Positions 1-7,230 of a DNA stretch of 9,848 nt are shown here, piece by piece. Location: the NCBI GenBank assembly GCA_030618325.1, contig JAUXDP010000106.1:1-9848 (forward strand). Direction: 5' to 3'. A program made the translations under genes and the position numbers. Under the pieces are notes generated by a model, which worked only from the letters and a program-made list of their open reading frames with translations, had not been told where the DNA came from and searched no databases. Every line of letters starts with the position of its first letter. Positions within the stretch are counted from its first letter, which is position 1. This stretch comes from Methylococcaceae bacterium. GTDB taxonomy: Bacteria; Pseudomonadota; Gammaproteobacteria; Methylococcales; Methylomonadaceae.

Positions 1-126
1 GAACGACATGGCTACGATCCGACTTATTAATCAACCCACAGCCAATGCATTCCCAGGGCAATCGGGCTTAAAAAGACTTGAAAATATAACTCAGATGAGG
101 TATTAGTTGTATCATTTTGATTTTAA

Positions 127-471
127 ATGACAGACAAAGTAAGCGCCTCAATTATTCATCATTTTTCAACCATCCAAGATCCGAGAGTAAACAGACAAAA
201 AAAGCACCAGTTGCAAGATATATTTTTCATTACGCTTTGTGCAGTGATATGTGGTGCGGATAATTGGGTTGCTATTGAAGAGTTTGGTGAAGCTAAAGAA
301 GAATGGTTTACTGAATTGCTGGATCTACAGTATGGAATACCCTCACATGACACATTGGGCGATGTCTTTGCTGTTATTGATACAGACGAATTTAGCGACT
401 GCTTTTCCAAATGGGTTTCTGATTTAGCCACCTTAACTGAAGGCGAAGTTATTGCCATTGATGGAAAATAA
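127..471 (+). pseudogene. ISAs1-family transposase, N-terminal fragment
   Basis: This is the first 114 residues of an ISAs1-family DDE transposase (the family is normally about 370-380 residues). Recognisable family features are the opening with IIHHFSTIQDPRVNRQKKHQ, the segment FFITLCAVICGADNWVAIEEFG, and PSHDTLGDVFA. It ends at IAIDGK, whose Asp (residue 112) is the usual first catalytic Asp of the family (IDGKTLRGS). The TAA stop at 469-471 lies in the first bases of the inserted IS3-family element, so the stop is created by the junction and is not native. The fragment lacks the remaining catalytic residues and should be inactive. The rest of the gene resumes at 1719. Confidence 0.92.
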
Positions 472-493
472 AGTGGACCCTATTGTCAAGACC
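469..493 (+). repeat. Left terminal inverted repeat of the IS3-family element
   Basis: TAAAGTGGACCC followed by TATTGTCAAGACC pairs with the right end at 1692-1716 read in reverse complement (TATAGTGGACCC, then CAAAAACTAGACC). The outer 12 bp differ at one base, and the AGACC tail is shared. It lies immediately downstream of the orfB stop at 531, as expected for an IS end. Confidence 0.75.
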
Positions 494-530
494 ATTATCT
501 CCTAAAGTTAAGGAGAAATATTCAGTATTT

Positions 531-1367
531 TTATGAGAAATAAACCTCCTCAGGTGTTCGATAATCAAGACTCTGATGTAGGCGCTCTTGATTATAAAAC
601 TCAAAGTATTGTTTGAGTCCATTGCTTAATTCTGTCACTGTTCGATAGTCATTGATGTAAATATTTTCATACTTTACCGTTCTCCATAAACGTTCTACGA
701 AGATATTGTCTAAAGCTCGTCCACGCCCATCCATGCTGATTTTAATATTCTTATCCAGTAACACTTTTGTAAAGGCATGGCTGGTAAATTGCGAGCCTTG
801 ATCCGTATTGAAAATCATTGGAGTATCCCTATCAAGAGCTACTTCTAACGCATCAATGCAAAATGACATATCCATCGTATTGGAGATAATCCAAGAGAGG
901 ACGTAACGGCTATGCCAGTCAATCACGGCGACTAGATACATAAATCCCTTAACCATAGGAATGTAGGTAATATCAGTGCTCCAGACCTGATTGACTTGAT
1001 CTATGTTTACGTTACGCAATAAATAAGGGTAAATCTTATTTTCTGCCCGCGGTTTACTGGTATCAGGACCGGGTGCTATACCACGCAATCCCATGATACG
1101 CATCAGCCTTTGAATACGCTTGCGATTCCATGAAACCTTATGGTCACGGTTTAACTGAGCGGTTATCCGGCGAGACCCATAAAATGGACACTGTAGATAG
1201 ATTTCATCTATCATTCGCATAATTTGAAGCTCTTCATTTGATACCGGTTCAGGCTGATAATAGAGTGTAGAGCGACTAAGCTCAAGTAACTCGCACTGCC
1301 GGCGGATGCTAATGGCATCATAATCTGGCTCAATCCACGCTTTCTTAAGAGTAGCCGGAATGGTTAA
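531..1367 (-). CDS. IS3-family transposase OrfB (DDE integrase core)
   Basis: This is the catalytic half of an IS3-family transposase, which performs copy-out/paste-in transposition as an OrfAB fusion. The open frame runs from TTA at 1367 to the stop at 531 (278 codons). The first ATG is at 1220, which would drop about 49 conserved residues, including the segment SIRRQCELLELSRSTLYYQP. The frame is therefore entered by frameshifting from orfA and not by a normal start. The DDE triad is complete with classic D-(35)-E spacing. Counted from the ATG at 1220, D83 lies in WSTDITYIP, D140 in FNTDQGSQFTS and E176 in DNIFVERLWR. The C-terminus has the usual YNQERLHQSLDYRTPEEVY. It looks intact. Confidence 0.92.
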   Translation of the reverse strand, partial: LTIPATLKKAWIEPDYDAISIRRQCELLELSRSTLYYQPEPVSNEELQIMRMIDEIYLQCPFYGSRRITAQLNRDHKVSWNRKRIQRLMRIMGLRGIAPGPDTSKPRAENKIYPYLLRNVNIDQVNQVWSTDITYIPMVKGFMYLVAVIDWHSRYVLSWIISNTMDMSFCIDALEVALDRDTPMIFNTDQGSQFTSHAFTKVLLDKNIKISMDGRGRALDNIFVERLWRTVKYENIYINDYRTVTELSNGLKQYFEFYNQERLHQSLDYRTPEEVYFS

Positions 1368-1638
1368 GTTTTTTTTTAAGCCAATCTAACTCTACTTTCA
1401 GCCGCCCTATTTCTTCATACAAAGGAGAGGTTAATGTTTCCTCATCTATGGTTTTGGGCTGCTTTGTCTCAAATAACTGGGAGACTCCCTCAAGCAATTG
1501 CTTTTTCCATGTGCTAATTTGACCTGATGAAATTTTGTGTGCTGAAACGAGTTCTGCTGCTGTTTTATCTCCTTTGTATGCTTCAAGAGCTATTTTAGCC
1601 TTGAATTTTGCGCTGTGCATTTTACGTTTATTACTCAT
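1345..1638 (-). CDS. IS3-family transposase OrfA (helix-turn-helix DNA-binding protein)
   Basis: This 97-residue protein is of the OrfA type (HTH_Tnp_1). The start SNKRKMHSAKFKAKIALEA and the helix-turn-helix around KTAAELVSAHKISSGQISTWKK (about residues 25-46) bind the IS ends. The C-terminal heptad-like part (LYEEIGRLKVELDWLKKK, about 73-90) would form the dimerising coiled coil. Residues 88-90 are encoded by AAA AAA AAA, a run of nine A on the minus strand at 1369-1377, just before the frame changes to orfB. If no slip occurs, translation ends seven codons later at 1345. The ATG at 1638 follows the right inverted repeat by about 55 bp, as expected for the first gene of the element. Confidence 0.9.
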   Translation of the reverse strand: MSNKRKMHSAKFKAKIALEAYKGDKTAAELVSAHKISSGQISTWKKQLLEGVSQLFETKQPKTIDEETLTSPLYEEIGRLKVELDWLKKKLNHSGYS

Positions 1639-1691
1639 TTTTATCCCCTATTGCCAACCTATATTTTGAGCCAAATCGCTCCTTAAGTGTT

Positions 1692-1718
1692 GGTCTAGTT
1701 TTTGGGGTCCACTATACA
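1692..1718 (+). repeat. Right terminal inverted repeat of the IS3-family element
   Basis: Read on the minus strand it begins TGTATAGTGGACCCC and ends CTAGACC. It matches the left end at 469-493 and gives the TG terminus typical of IS3-family elements. ISAs1 sequence resumes at 1719. Confidence 0.75.
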
Positions 1719-2189
1719 TCTCTGTCGCCAGAACCAGCAATCATTACTTTTGATGGTGGTCATGGACGCATTGAAACACGATCAGTACGTATAACAGATG
1801 AAATTGAGTGGCTAAAAGAAAATCATTCATGGAATGGCTTGAAAAGTATCATTGCCGTGACAGCAAGGAGAGAAACAAAAACCAAAGTGACCGAGGAAAC
1901 GCGTTATTTTATAAGTAGCCTAAGCGCGGAAAACCCAAAACGATTAGAACATGCTATTCGTGCACATTGGGCTGTTGAGAATAATTTACACTGGGTTCTT
2001 GATATGGCTTTTGATGAAGATAACAACAGAGCACGGCAAGGCTACAGTGCATCTAACCTAGCGGTGATCAGACATATTGCATTAAACCTGATAAAAAATG
2101 AAAAATCATCAAAGGTGGGGGTAAAAACCAAACGATTAAAAGCAGGCTGGAGCAATGATTATTTACTCAAAATTATTGGCTTTATTTAA
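1719..2189 (+). pseudogene. ISAs1-family transposase, C-terminal fragment
   Basis: This is the C-terminal 156 codons of the ISAs1-type transposase begun at 127. Family landmarks are GGHGRIETRSVRIT, ETRYFISSL, the block RAHWAVENNLHWVLDMAFDED that contains the conserved Glu/His catalytic region, and the C-terminal KRLKAGWSNDYLLKIIGF. An apparent ATG upstream at 1608 lies in the IS3-family element in another context and is an artefact. Comparison with the family layout shows that the segment between IDGK (ending at 468) and GHGRIET, about 105 residues with the second catalytic Asp, is absent. Rejoining the fragments by precise excision of the IS3-family element would therefore not restore the gene. 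The stop codon overlaps the first base of the right inverted repeat. Confidence 0.9.
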
Positions 2190-2203
2190 GCCCGATTGCC
2201 CTG

Positions 2204-2398
2204 CATCCTATTCGGCTTTCAAGATACGGCGTGAACACTTCCATGTAGCCTTGCTGCCAACAATCTTGAAAACCAAACAGGAAACAACTCATGATTTGAA
2301 TTTCCTGAGGTTTGTTAATAGCTATGTAACATAATGACTTTAAGTCCATAGTGATCAAGTAAACTGAATTGAACCCTTCCCAGAAACAACACTGAATT
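2204..2398. other. Intergenic segment between the ISAs1 right end and the cluster's last gene
   Basis: These 195 bases lie downstream of the minus-strand operon. No run-of-T terminator is visible for the operon. An imperfect hairpin (CAAAC-AGGAAA at 2274-2284 with TTTCCT-ga-GGTTTG at 2301-2314) is the only clear secondary structure. A minus-strand frame from an ATG at 2349 stays open into the ISAs1 end (stop at 2182, 55 residues, containing CFLFGFQDCWQQGYMEVF). It could be the start of a gene cut by the ISAs1 insertion, but it has no good ribosome binding site and I do not recognise it. Confidence 0.4.
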
Positions 2399-3730
2399 TC
2401 ATTGTTCCTGAAAGGGGAAAATACCCTTCGAGGAAAGGTACTGCTTGATAACCATCGCAGCCGCTTCATGACCGAGTGAATTCCAGTGAACGTCGTCAAT
2501 AAGGTATGGATGGACACCCTTGGCAACGTATTCCTCAAGATGTGGGCTAGTATCTATAAAAAACATGTCTTGTTCTGCACACCATTTTCCTAGTTCGTTA
2601 GGCAGTGAGTTGATTTTCCATGATGCAATATTGTGTTCTGGTGACAGCTTAATATGTTCTTTATAGATACGAAACTTACGAGGAACATAGACTACAACAA
2701 ATACAGCGCCGTTTTCACTGGTCAATCGATTCGCTTCTTTGAGTGTATCAATGGTCACCTGCCACTGATGAGGTGTCCAGTTATCTGTAGACTGCCCAAA
2801 ATAAACTCGTTCGATGATACCATCAGTGCGGGTAAACAGTCCTGAATGGTGCAAAGCCCTCGGCACCGCATTAAAGATTCTCCTATACAGGTTTCCCGCC
2901 GCAATTAATGAGTTGTAGATAAAGAGTTGTTCGATAGGAACCGACTCATTAAGCTCTCCAACCTGTTCCAGCTGCTGTTCATACAATTTAATATCGCGAA
3001 GATCATTGCCTCCGAACAGTACCCATAGAACCAGTTTAGGTTTTAGTGGCAGAGCATAGCGTTTTAGCACTTCGAGTTCCTGCCTTAAGCCATAGGCAAT
3101 TTGTCCGAGATTGATAGTTGAATGGCCAAGGTGGTTTTCAAGTAGTTGTTCAAGAGACTGTTGCCGAGGAATAATCGCGGCTTCAACAAATGAGTCACCA
3201 ATCACTGCGACATCCGCCTGCAGGTATTCCTGGTCGTTGCGGAATCCGTTGTGGTCGTAGTGAACATCTACCTGGTAACGTTTGTCTGTGGGGATTCCCA
3301 GCTGTACCAGGTTGCCCGAAACTTCACCGGTGAATGAACTGTCAGGCCAATGGATGTGTATTAATACGGGATCCGGTTTGTTGGCCTTGTCCGAAAGATG
3401 CAGGGCTGTGTCAGGCATAGAAGTACCGAACACTAGTTGGTAATTGAATCCGAAGAATAGGGCTGGGATTTCCAGAATAAACAGGCAGAAAACTGCGGTT
3501 AGCATTGCTGTAATGCCTGTAAGCGCTTTGTGTCGGCCAGGCATATCACTCAACAGAAAATAGATTAATGCCAAACCTGATAAACTGACGACTAAATTGA
3601 ATATGGCTCTTGGGAAGCTGTATAAGCCACCAATTTCACTCTCCCATGAGGTTACAGTTATCCGCCAGGTTAGTAATACCAGAGCCAGTATTACTAGCGA
3701 TGCAAGCCATCTAATTTTTTTTCCGTTCAT
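2399..3730 (-). CDS. Membrane-anchored SGNH/GDSL hydrolase-like protein
   Basis: This 443-residue protein has three hydrophobic segments at the N-terminus (about 6-24, 42-61 and 72-95) followed by a periplasmic SGNH domain. The family blocks are all present. DHNGFRND (159-166) leads to block I VIGDSFVEA with nucleophile S180. Block II is NLGQ with G209, block III is GGND (240-243) with N242, and block V is DDVHWNSLGH with D412 and H415. A full triad means it is probably catalytic. SGNH proteins of this architecture in glycan clusters act as O-acyltransferase partners or as esterases on the modified polymer. It is the last gene of the cluster and is separated from the acyl carrier gene by 167 bp that contain a promoter candidate, so it may be expressed partly on its own. 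Which of the two roles applies cannot be read from the sequence. A GGAA about 7 bases before the ATG may serve as ribosome binding site. Confidence 0.85.
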   Translation of the reverse strand: MNGKKIRWLASLVILALVLLTWRITVTSWESEIGGLYSFPRAIFNLVVSLSGLALIYFLLSDMPGRHKALTGITAMLTAVFCLFILEIPALFFGFNYQLVFGTSMPDTALHLSDKANKPDPVLIHIHWPDSSFTGEVSGNLVQLGIPTDKRYQVDVHYDHNGFRNDQEYLQADVAVIGDSFVEAAIIPRQQSLEQLLENHLGHSTINLGQIAYGLRQELEVLKRYALPLKPKLVLWVLFGGNDLRDIKLYEQQLEQVGELNESVPIEQLFIYNSLIAAGNLYRRIFNAVPRALHHSGLFTRTDGIIERVYFGQSTDNWTPHQWQVTIDTLKEANRLTSENGAVFVVVYVPRKFRIYKEHIKLSPEHNIASWKINSLPNELGKWCAEQDMFFIDTSPHLEEYVAKGVHPYLIDDVHWNSLGHEAAAMVIKQYLSSKGIFPFQEQ

Positions 3731-3749
3731 TTGGATTCCAGTTAACTAA

Positions 3750-3894
3750 GGGTTGTTGCCGTATCAAAAAACAGTTAACGAATCATGCAATTTAGGTTTT
3801 TTTTGCAAATATGTCCAATGAATAAGTATAAAAAATGGTTTTGGAGCAGTAAAAACCGCTACTTTTTATTGAATATATGAAACGGCAACAGCCC
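3750..3894. repeat. Inverted-repeat-bounded intergenic block (MITE-like)
   Basis: GGGTTGTTGCCGTATCA at 3750-3766 and TGAAACGGCAACAGCCC at 3878-3894 are inverted repeats that match at 15 of 17 positions and are separated by 111 AT-rich bases. The block fills nearly the whole gap between the acyl carrier gene and the second SGNH gene. CTA is found just outside or at both edges (3746-3748 and 3895-3897), which could be a 3-bp target duplication but is too short to rely on. The arms could also pair in the transcript. I do not recognise the repeat as belonging to a known element. Confidence 0.5.
3825..3853 (-). promoter_or_regulatory. Sigma-70-type promoter candidate for the second SGNH gene
   Basis: On the minus strand, TTTACT (3848-3853, four of six bases of TTGACA) and TATACT (3825-3830, five of six of TATAAT) are separated by exactly 17 bases. 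Transcription would start near 3818, giving a leader of about 88 bases for the gene starting at 3730. It lies inside the inverted-repeat block 3750-3894. Confidence 0.45.
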
Positions 3895-3897
3895 CTA

Positions 3898-4146
3898 TTA
3901 TTCTTTACTTCTATGAATGATAATATCAACCATTTGGCCGACATTCTTAAGGTTAGCAACTTCACCCGTATTGAATTTGACGCCGTCGAATGCTTTTTCG
4001 ATTGCCACCAGTAACTGGATATTGGAGAGTGAATCCCATTCGAGAATATCCTGAGCTACGGTTTCAGGACCAATCACTATATCTTCATCTTCAAAAACGT
4101 CACGGAAAATCTCTGTTAGGCGATTCCAAATAATTTCTTCATTCAT
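3898..4146 (-). CDS. Acyl carrier protein (phosphopantetheine-binding)
   Basis: This 82-residue acidic protein has the carrier-protein fold. The attachment site is WDSLSNIQLL, with S39 as the likely 4'-phosphopantetheine serine, preceded by the acidic helix-1 region and followed by IEKAF and the C-terminal helix NLKNVGQMVDIII. It should carry the acyl group as a thioester in the cytoplasm. Its gene overlaps the FkbH-type gene by 8 bases, so the FkbH-type protein is the natural loading enzyme, as in polyketide clusters where such pairs make glyceryl-ACP. Here no polyketide synthase or dehydrogenase is adjacent, so the acyl-ACP is more likely the donor for the MBOAT protein, the role DltC plays in D-alanylation. 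A strong AAAGGAG lies upstream of the ATG at 4146. Confidence 0.9.
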   Translation of the reverse strand: MNEEIIWNRLTEIFRDVFEDEDIVIGPETVAQDILEWDSLSNIQLLVAIEKAFDGVKFNTGEVANLKNVGQMVDIIIHRSKE

Positions 4147-5998
4147 TGCTTAAATTCTCCTTTAAGGAAATATGTACATGTACAGGCTGGTAGTCTTGTA
4201 CCTCAATACACCAATGGGTTGCGCCTTGTTTGTCGGTGTTGATAAGGTTAAAACCCATATTAGCATACAGGGACTTCACAAGTTTGTTCTTTTGTGTTGG
4301 TATATAGTGTCCATACACCATGTCAAGCTCCATTTTTCTGGCATGATCAAAAAGATAATTCGCTAGTAGCTGCTCCACCCCACGTTTGAATACACGACAA
4401 CTCATCAGCCAAAGATCAATATGCAAGGCCTTTTCTCGTATATGGCCAACCATCACGCTAATCAAACCGTTATCTCCAAACTGATCTATAAGACGAACAC
4501 AGGCGGTGAATACGTCAGGGCGACCCATTAATGTTTCAATTTCTGATCGGTTCAGCCTTTTTGTAGTCAGGTTAAACTGGTTGGTTTTGTTGACCAATTG
4601 TGCGATTCGTTCAAGGTTTTGTGGGTTGATTTCGCAAATTAGCGCTTGCTGATTCAGTGATTTCAGGTAACTGTCATAGTCAGTATGACGCGCCTGAACC
4701 TCCATGCGTTGAACATTCTCATGGTACTGATCAGTTTTCTTCCAGTCTTCATCTGTAAGTCTAGCAATTTCCAGCCATCCGCTCTGGTCAAGCAGCAATG
4801 GATACTCTGCCGGATCATCAGACAACTCAACGACCTTTACTTGCGGCAGCATCTGTCTCACCAATTCTCTTTCAGCCGGATTATCATCGACGAATACAAT
4901 GGCATCCAAACCAATATTCAACTCGTTGGCGATTATTTTTAGATTGTCCGATTTGGGATTCCAGTTGGCTTTGAAGGAAACGAAGTCGCTACGTTTTAAA
5001 AGCATCTCTGGTAACTGTTCGAAGGGGGCGAGAGCATTTTCTTGTTCATTCTTGCTGCACACTGCCAGCAGCATGCCTCTTGCTTTCAGGCGTAACAGGT
5101 ACGCTTGAAAGTCTCTGAATGACTCGCTTTCAGCATCGCCCTGTCCAATTTTCAGTGCTTCAACACCATCGTCACCGACAACACCACCCCAGAGTGTATT
5201 ATCAAGATCCAGTGCCAGGCATTTAGTCGTACGGCCATACAATGCGCCAATGATAGCAGAGAGGTTCCTGACAAAAGGAACCAGGCAGTTGAAGGATACG
5301 GGTTGCCTGGAATGATACCAGAACCGTGAATCGAACCAGTTTATTACGCCATAAAGAGATGCAAGAGCCGCGATATCCAGTAAGTGTACGAATGCTGGTG
5401 CCTTGTGATTCAGTAGATCATTGATACGGAGTATGAAGTTGTTTGTTTCCCAGTCAAGTCTGCAGCCGAGGTTTCCTGTGCTGCGTGTTGGCAGGGTATG
5501 GAGATTGCTAAGGATTATTTCACAGTTTGTACTTGCATGCAGCGATTCACAAAGGCCAAGCCAGTGATCTGAAACACGGTCAGCAATAGATTGAACTGCT
5601 TGCAGAGAGTCACCAGAATTGGGCCAATCGGCGATGTTGAATGGATTAATCAGAAACACAGTCAGATCAGGACCGAAACGGACCGTGTCGCTGTTGGTAT
5701 CGAGCATTTCAGGTACAAAGGAATTATATCCGCTGGTGAAAAGATCGCATCCTAGTCCTAGTGTCTCCAGTTCAAGATGAAGTGGTAGCTCAAGAAAATC
5801 AGTAGTAGAACCGCCCAGGATAGCAATTTTCAGATTCGCAGATTTTGGAGAAGCCGTTGAATCTGAACTGATTTTTCTACGTAAGCGACACAGGGACATG
5901 TATGTGCTGTAGTCACTGGTCATACGAGCCTGTCGCAGTATTGCAGACAATGCTTTGCTATGCTGCCCCTCTTTTATTAGCTGTTTTATGTCCTTCAT
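4139..5998 (-). CDS. FkbH-type HAD-IIIC protein, probable glyceryl-ACP synthase
   Basis: FkbH-type enzymes dephosphorylate 1,3-bisphosphoglycerate while moving the glyceryl group through an enzyme thioester to an acyl carrier protein. This 619-residue protein has the family order. An N-terminal SGNH-like domain spans about 56-250 (ILGGSTTDFLEL near 60-71 and FWYHSRQPVS near 226-235). The HAD domain spans about 258-400, with motif I DLDNTLWGG (D264, D266), motif II in VCSKNE (S315), K349 in NPKSDN, and motif IV FVDDNPAERE (D371, D372). A GNAT-like C-terminal part spans about 430-600 and has NKTNQFNLTTKR, DNGLISVM and MSCRVFKRGVE, whose C534 is a good candidate for the acyl-carrying cysteine. 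The ATG at 5998 overlaps the stop of the upstream gene (ATGA), and the end overlaps the acyl carrier gene by 8 bases. It takes the place that DltA holds in dlt operons. Glyceryl as substrate is inferred from the family. Confidence 0.88.
   Translation of the reverse strand: MKDIKQLIKEGQHSKALSAILRQARMTSDYSTYMSLCRLRRKISSDSTASPKSANLKIAILGGSTTDFLELPLHLELETLGLGCDLFTSGYNSFVPEMLDTNSDTVRFGPDLTVFLINPFNIADWPNSGDSLQAVQSIADRVSDHWLGLCESLHASTNCEIILSNLHTLPTRSTGNLGCRLDWETNNFILRINDLLNHKAPAFVHLLDIAALASLYGVINWFDSRFWYHSRQPVSFNCLVPFVRNLSAIIGALYGRTTKCLALDLDNTLWGGVVGDDGVEALKIGQGDAESESFRDFQAYLLRLKARGMLLAVCSKNEQENALAPFEQLPEMLLKRSDFVSFKANWNPKSDNLKIIANELNIGLDAIVFVDDNPAERELVRQMLPQVKVVELSDDPAEYPLLLDQSGWLEIARLTDEDWKKTDQYHENVQRMEVQARHTDYDSYLKSLNQQALICEINPQNLERIAQLVNKTNQFNLTTKRLNRSEIETLMGRPDVFTACVRLIDQFGDNGLISVMVGHIREKALHIDLWLMSCRVFKRGVEQLLANYLFDHARKMELDMVYGHYIPTQKNKLVKSLYANMGFNLINTDKQGATHWCIEVQDYQPVHVHISLKENLSNE
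4157..4163 (-). promoter_or_regulatory. Strong ribosome binding site for the acyl carrier gene
   Basis: AAAGGAG on the minus strand ends 10 bases before the ATG at 4146. It lies inside the 3' end of the FkbH-type gene and is the best Shine-Dalgarno sequence in the operon. It may allow more carrier protein to be made than the coupled upstream proteins. Confidence 0.6.
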
Positions 5999-7230
5999 GT
6001 TTCAGAGCCGTAATTTAATTGTTTGTTTTCTATCTCCAATGTTTCCTTGAGTTTGTTAATGATCTCTTTGGACAGGCGTAAAGAGCCCTTATAAACGGTG
6101 TGCTCTGCATCGTGAAATTCTTCCGGTCTGGAAAACTCCCTGAAATTCAGGAAAGGTATGTTACCAAATGATACTTTTACGATGTCGAGATAAGCCTGGT
6201 AGTGGATTTCATTAAACAGTTCCCGGCTAATGTCTCGTTCAGGCAGATTGATAACCATTAGCTGGATATTATGTGTCTTGATGAGCCAGGTAAAACGTTT
6301 AATGCTGGCAGAAGTCTGTGCCTGGGTTTCTTCAGGGTTCCAGGTATAAACAGTATTCCACCATGTATCAGGCCCGTTGAGCCATTTTTTAAGTCCCTCC
6401 ACCTTGGCAGGTATGCTCAAGAGGTATTTATAAGGTGATATATAGCATTCCAGTATCTGCGAAAATTCGAAATTCAGAGCTTGTGGGTAATGTTTTTTGC
6501 GGATAATTTTCTCAGATAATTTATGTTTGAACAGCTTGTCCGCCAGTTTCTGCCGAGTGGTCCTCTGGTTCATGTTTGCGTTTGGATCGAAATTTATGGC
6601 ATTACCTTCGGATAGCCAGTAATTGAATATTGCCAACAAGGTTATTTGGAAACGTTTGTTTAGCTTATGCGTAATAAAATCCAGTCTTGAAGTTAGTGAA
6701 TCAGCTAGTCCTTTGGGTATGAGTTTTATGCCGACTTTTGTATCGCGCGCAGCATAAAACGGACTGTACAGGTTAAGACCGAGGCTGAAAGGTCTTTCGT
6801 CTGGAATATTGCCAATAAACCGGGGGGAAATACCCAACACCACAATTTTTGGCAAAGACTGTGAACCATATACCTTTTCGATATATTCCAGCGATGCTGT
6901 AACATCATCGATTGTGCCAAGACTAATACCTCCCTGGTAGATCGAGAATTTAGGGAATGCTTCCTCGAACTGGCGATAAAGAAGGTTTTCACGAACAGTA
7001 GATGGTCCAGTCAGCATTATCATGTCTTTGTCAATATCAGTGAATCTCGAAGGTAGCAGGTAGCGCAGCCAGTCTTCCGTTTTGAAAGGAAATGCGTTCA
7101 GTTCGCGTTCAGCCCAGGATGATATAGAAATCATCCCTACCACAATACAGACATATAGAAGTAACCCGGTAAAAATAGCGGATACTGCCAGGAATGGTTT
7201 TCTAAAATCCTGTGTAAATAAAGTCAACAT
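5995..7230 (-). CDS. DltD-like membrane-anchored SGNH acyltransferase
   Basis: This 411-residue protein has one N-terminal membrane segment (about 13-36) and a periplasmic body. It lacks the classical GDSL sequence, but MLTGPSTVREN (72-82) gives a candidate nucleophile S77 at the position where DltD has its serine. Near the C-terminus FHDAEHTVYKG gives a D374-x-x-H377 pair followed by the KG that is also usual in DltD. DltD and AlgJ/AlgX-like proteins accept the acyl group passed through an MBOAT channel and place it on the surface polymer. Its gene starts 29 bases inside the preceding microprotein gene and ends with ATGA overlap to the FkbH-type gene, so it is fully embedded in the operon. 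Similarity to DltD is judged by architecture and motif order only, and overall identity is likely low. An esterase role is possible but less likely given the context. Confidence 0.7.
   Translation of the reverse strand: MLTLFTQDFRKPFLAVSAIFTGLLLYVCIVVGMISISSWAERELNAFPFKTEDWLRYLLPSRFTDIDKDMIMLTGPSTVRENLLYRQFEEAFPKFSIYQGGISLGTIDDVTASLEYIEKVYGSQSLPKIVVLGISPRFIGNIPDERPFSLGLNLYSPFYAARDTKVGIKLIPKGLADSLTSRLDFITHKLNKRFQITLLAIFNYWLSEGNAINFDPNANMNQRTTRQKLADKLFKHKLSEKIIRKKHYPQALNFEFSQILECYISPYKYLLSIPAKVEGLKKWLNGPDTWWNTVYTWNPEETQAQTSASIKRFTWLIKTHNIQLMVINLPERDISRELFNEIHYQAYLDIVKVSFGNIPFLNFREFSRPEEFHDAEHTVYKGSLRLSKEIINKLKETLEIENKQLNYGSET

Larger units (their letters stand above)
469..1718 (-). mobile_element. 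IS3-family insertion sequence nested in ISAs1
   Basis: This element of about 1.25 kb carries overlapping orfA (1345-1638) and orfB (531-1367) on the minus strand. Imperfect terminal inverted repeats are visible: TAAAGTGGACCC at 469-480 on the left, and on the right end, read on the minus strand from 1716, TATAGTGGACCCC. Both continue into a second matching block ending AGACC. The right end extends to TG at 1717-1718, the 5'-TG...CA-3' boundary usual for IS3-family elements. At the left end the expected TG is replaced by AA from ISAs1, so the outermost bases may be lost. No 3-4 bp target duplication is visible. About 105 codons of the host transposase are missing between the two flanks, which points to a deletion next to the insertion. 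Confidence 0.88.
54..2203 (+). mobile_element. ISAs1-family insertion sequence, interrupted by an IS3-family element and internally deleted
   Basis: The element is bounded by perfect 15-bp inverted repeats, CAGGGCAATCGGGCT at 54-68 and AGCCCGATTGCCCTG at 2189-2203. It carries the two ends of an ISAs1-type DDE transposase on the plus strand (127-468 and 1719-2189). The IS3-family insertion occupies about 469-1718. Without that insert only about 900 bp of ISAs1 remains, against the usual 1.2-1.3 kb, so roughly 300 bp has been lost. The flanks (TGCATTCC before, CATCCTAT after) are not a clean 8-bp target duplication, which suggests an old insertion or later rearrangement. A second, shorter relative lies at 8739-9053 in the same orientation. 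The element cannot move on its own. Confidence 0.9.

Noticed and set aside
2..106. Short plus-strand open frame entering the left ISAs1 end (NDMATIRLINQPTANAFP, then element sequence)
   Set aside because: Only about 17 codons precede the element and the window edge cuts it. It could be the end of an interrupted gene, but nothing recognisable supports that.
1608..2189. 193-residue plus-strand frame starting at 1608
   Set aside because: The start lies in the right end of the IS3-family element, antisense to orfA. Only 1719-2189 is ISAs1 transposase sequence.
46..2211. Target duplication for the left ISAs1 element (GCATTCC / GCATCCT)
   Set aside because: The match is imperfect and overlaps the terminal G of the repeat. 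It does not meet the 8-bp exact duplication expected.
3740..3780. Direct repeat CAGTTAAC at 3740-3747 and 3772-3779
   Set aside because: It is short, contains the palindrome GTTAAC and is not placed at the block edges. It is not convincing as a target duplication.
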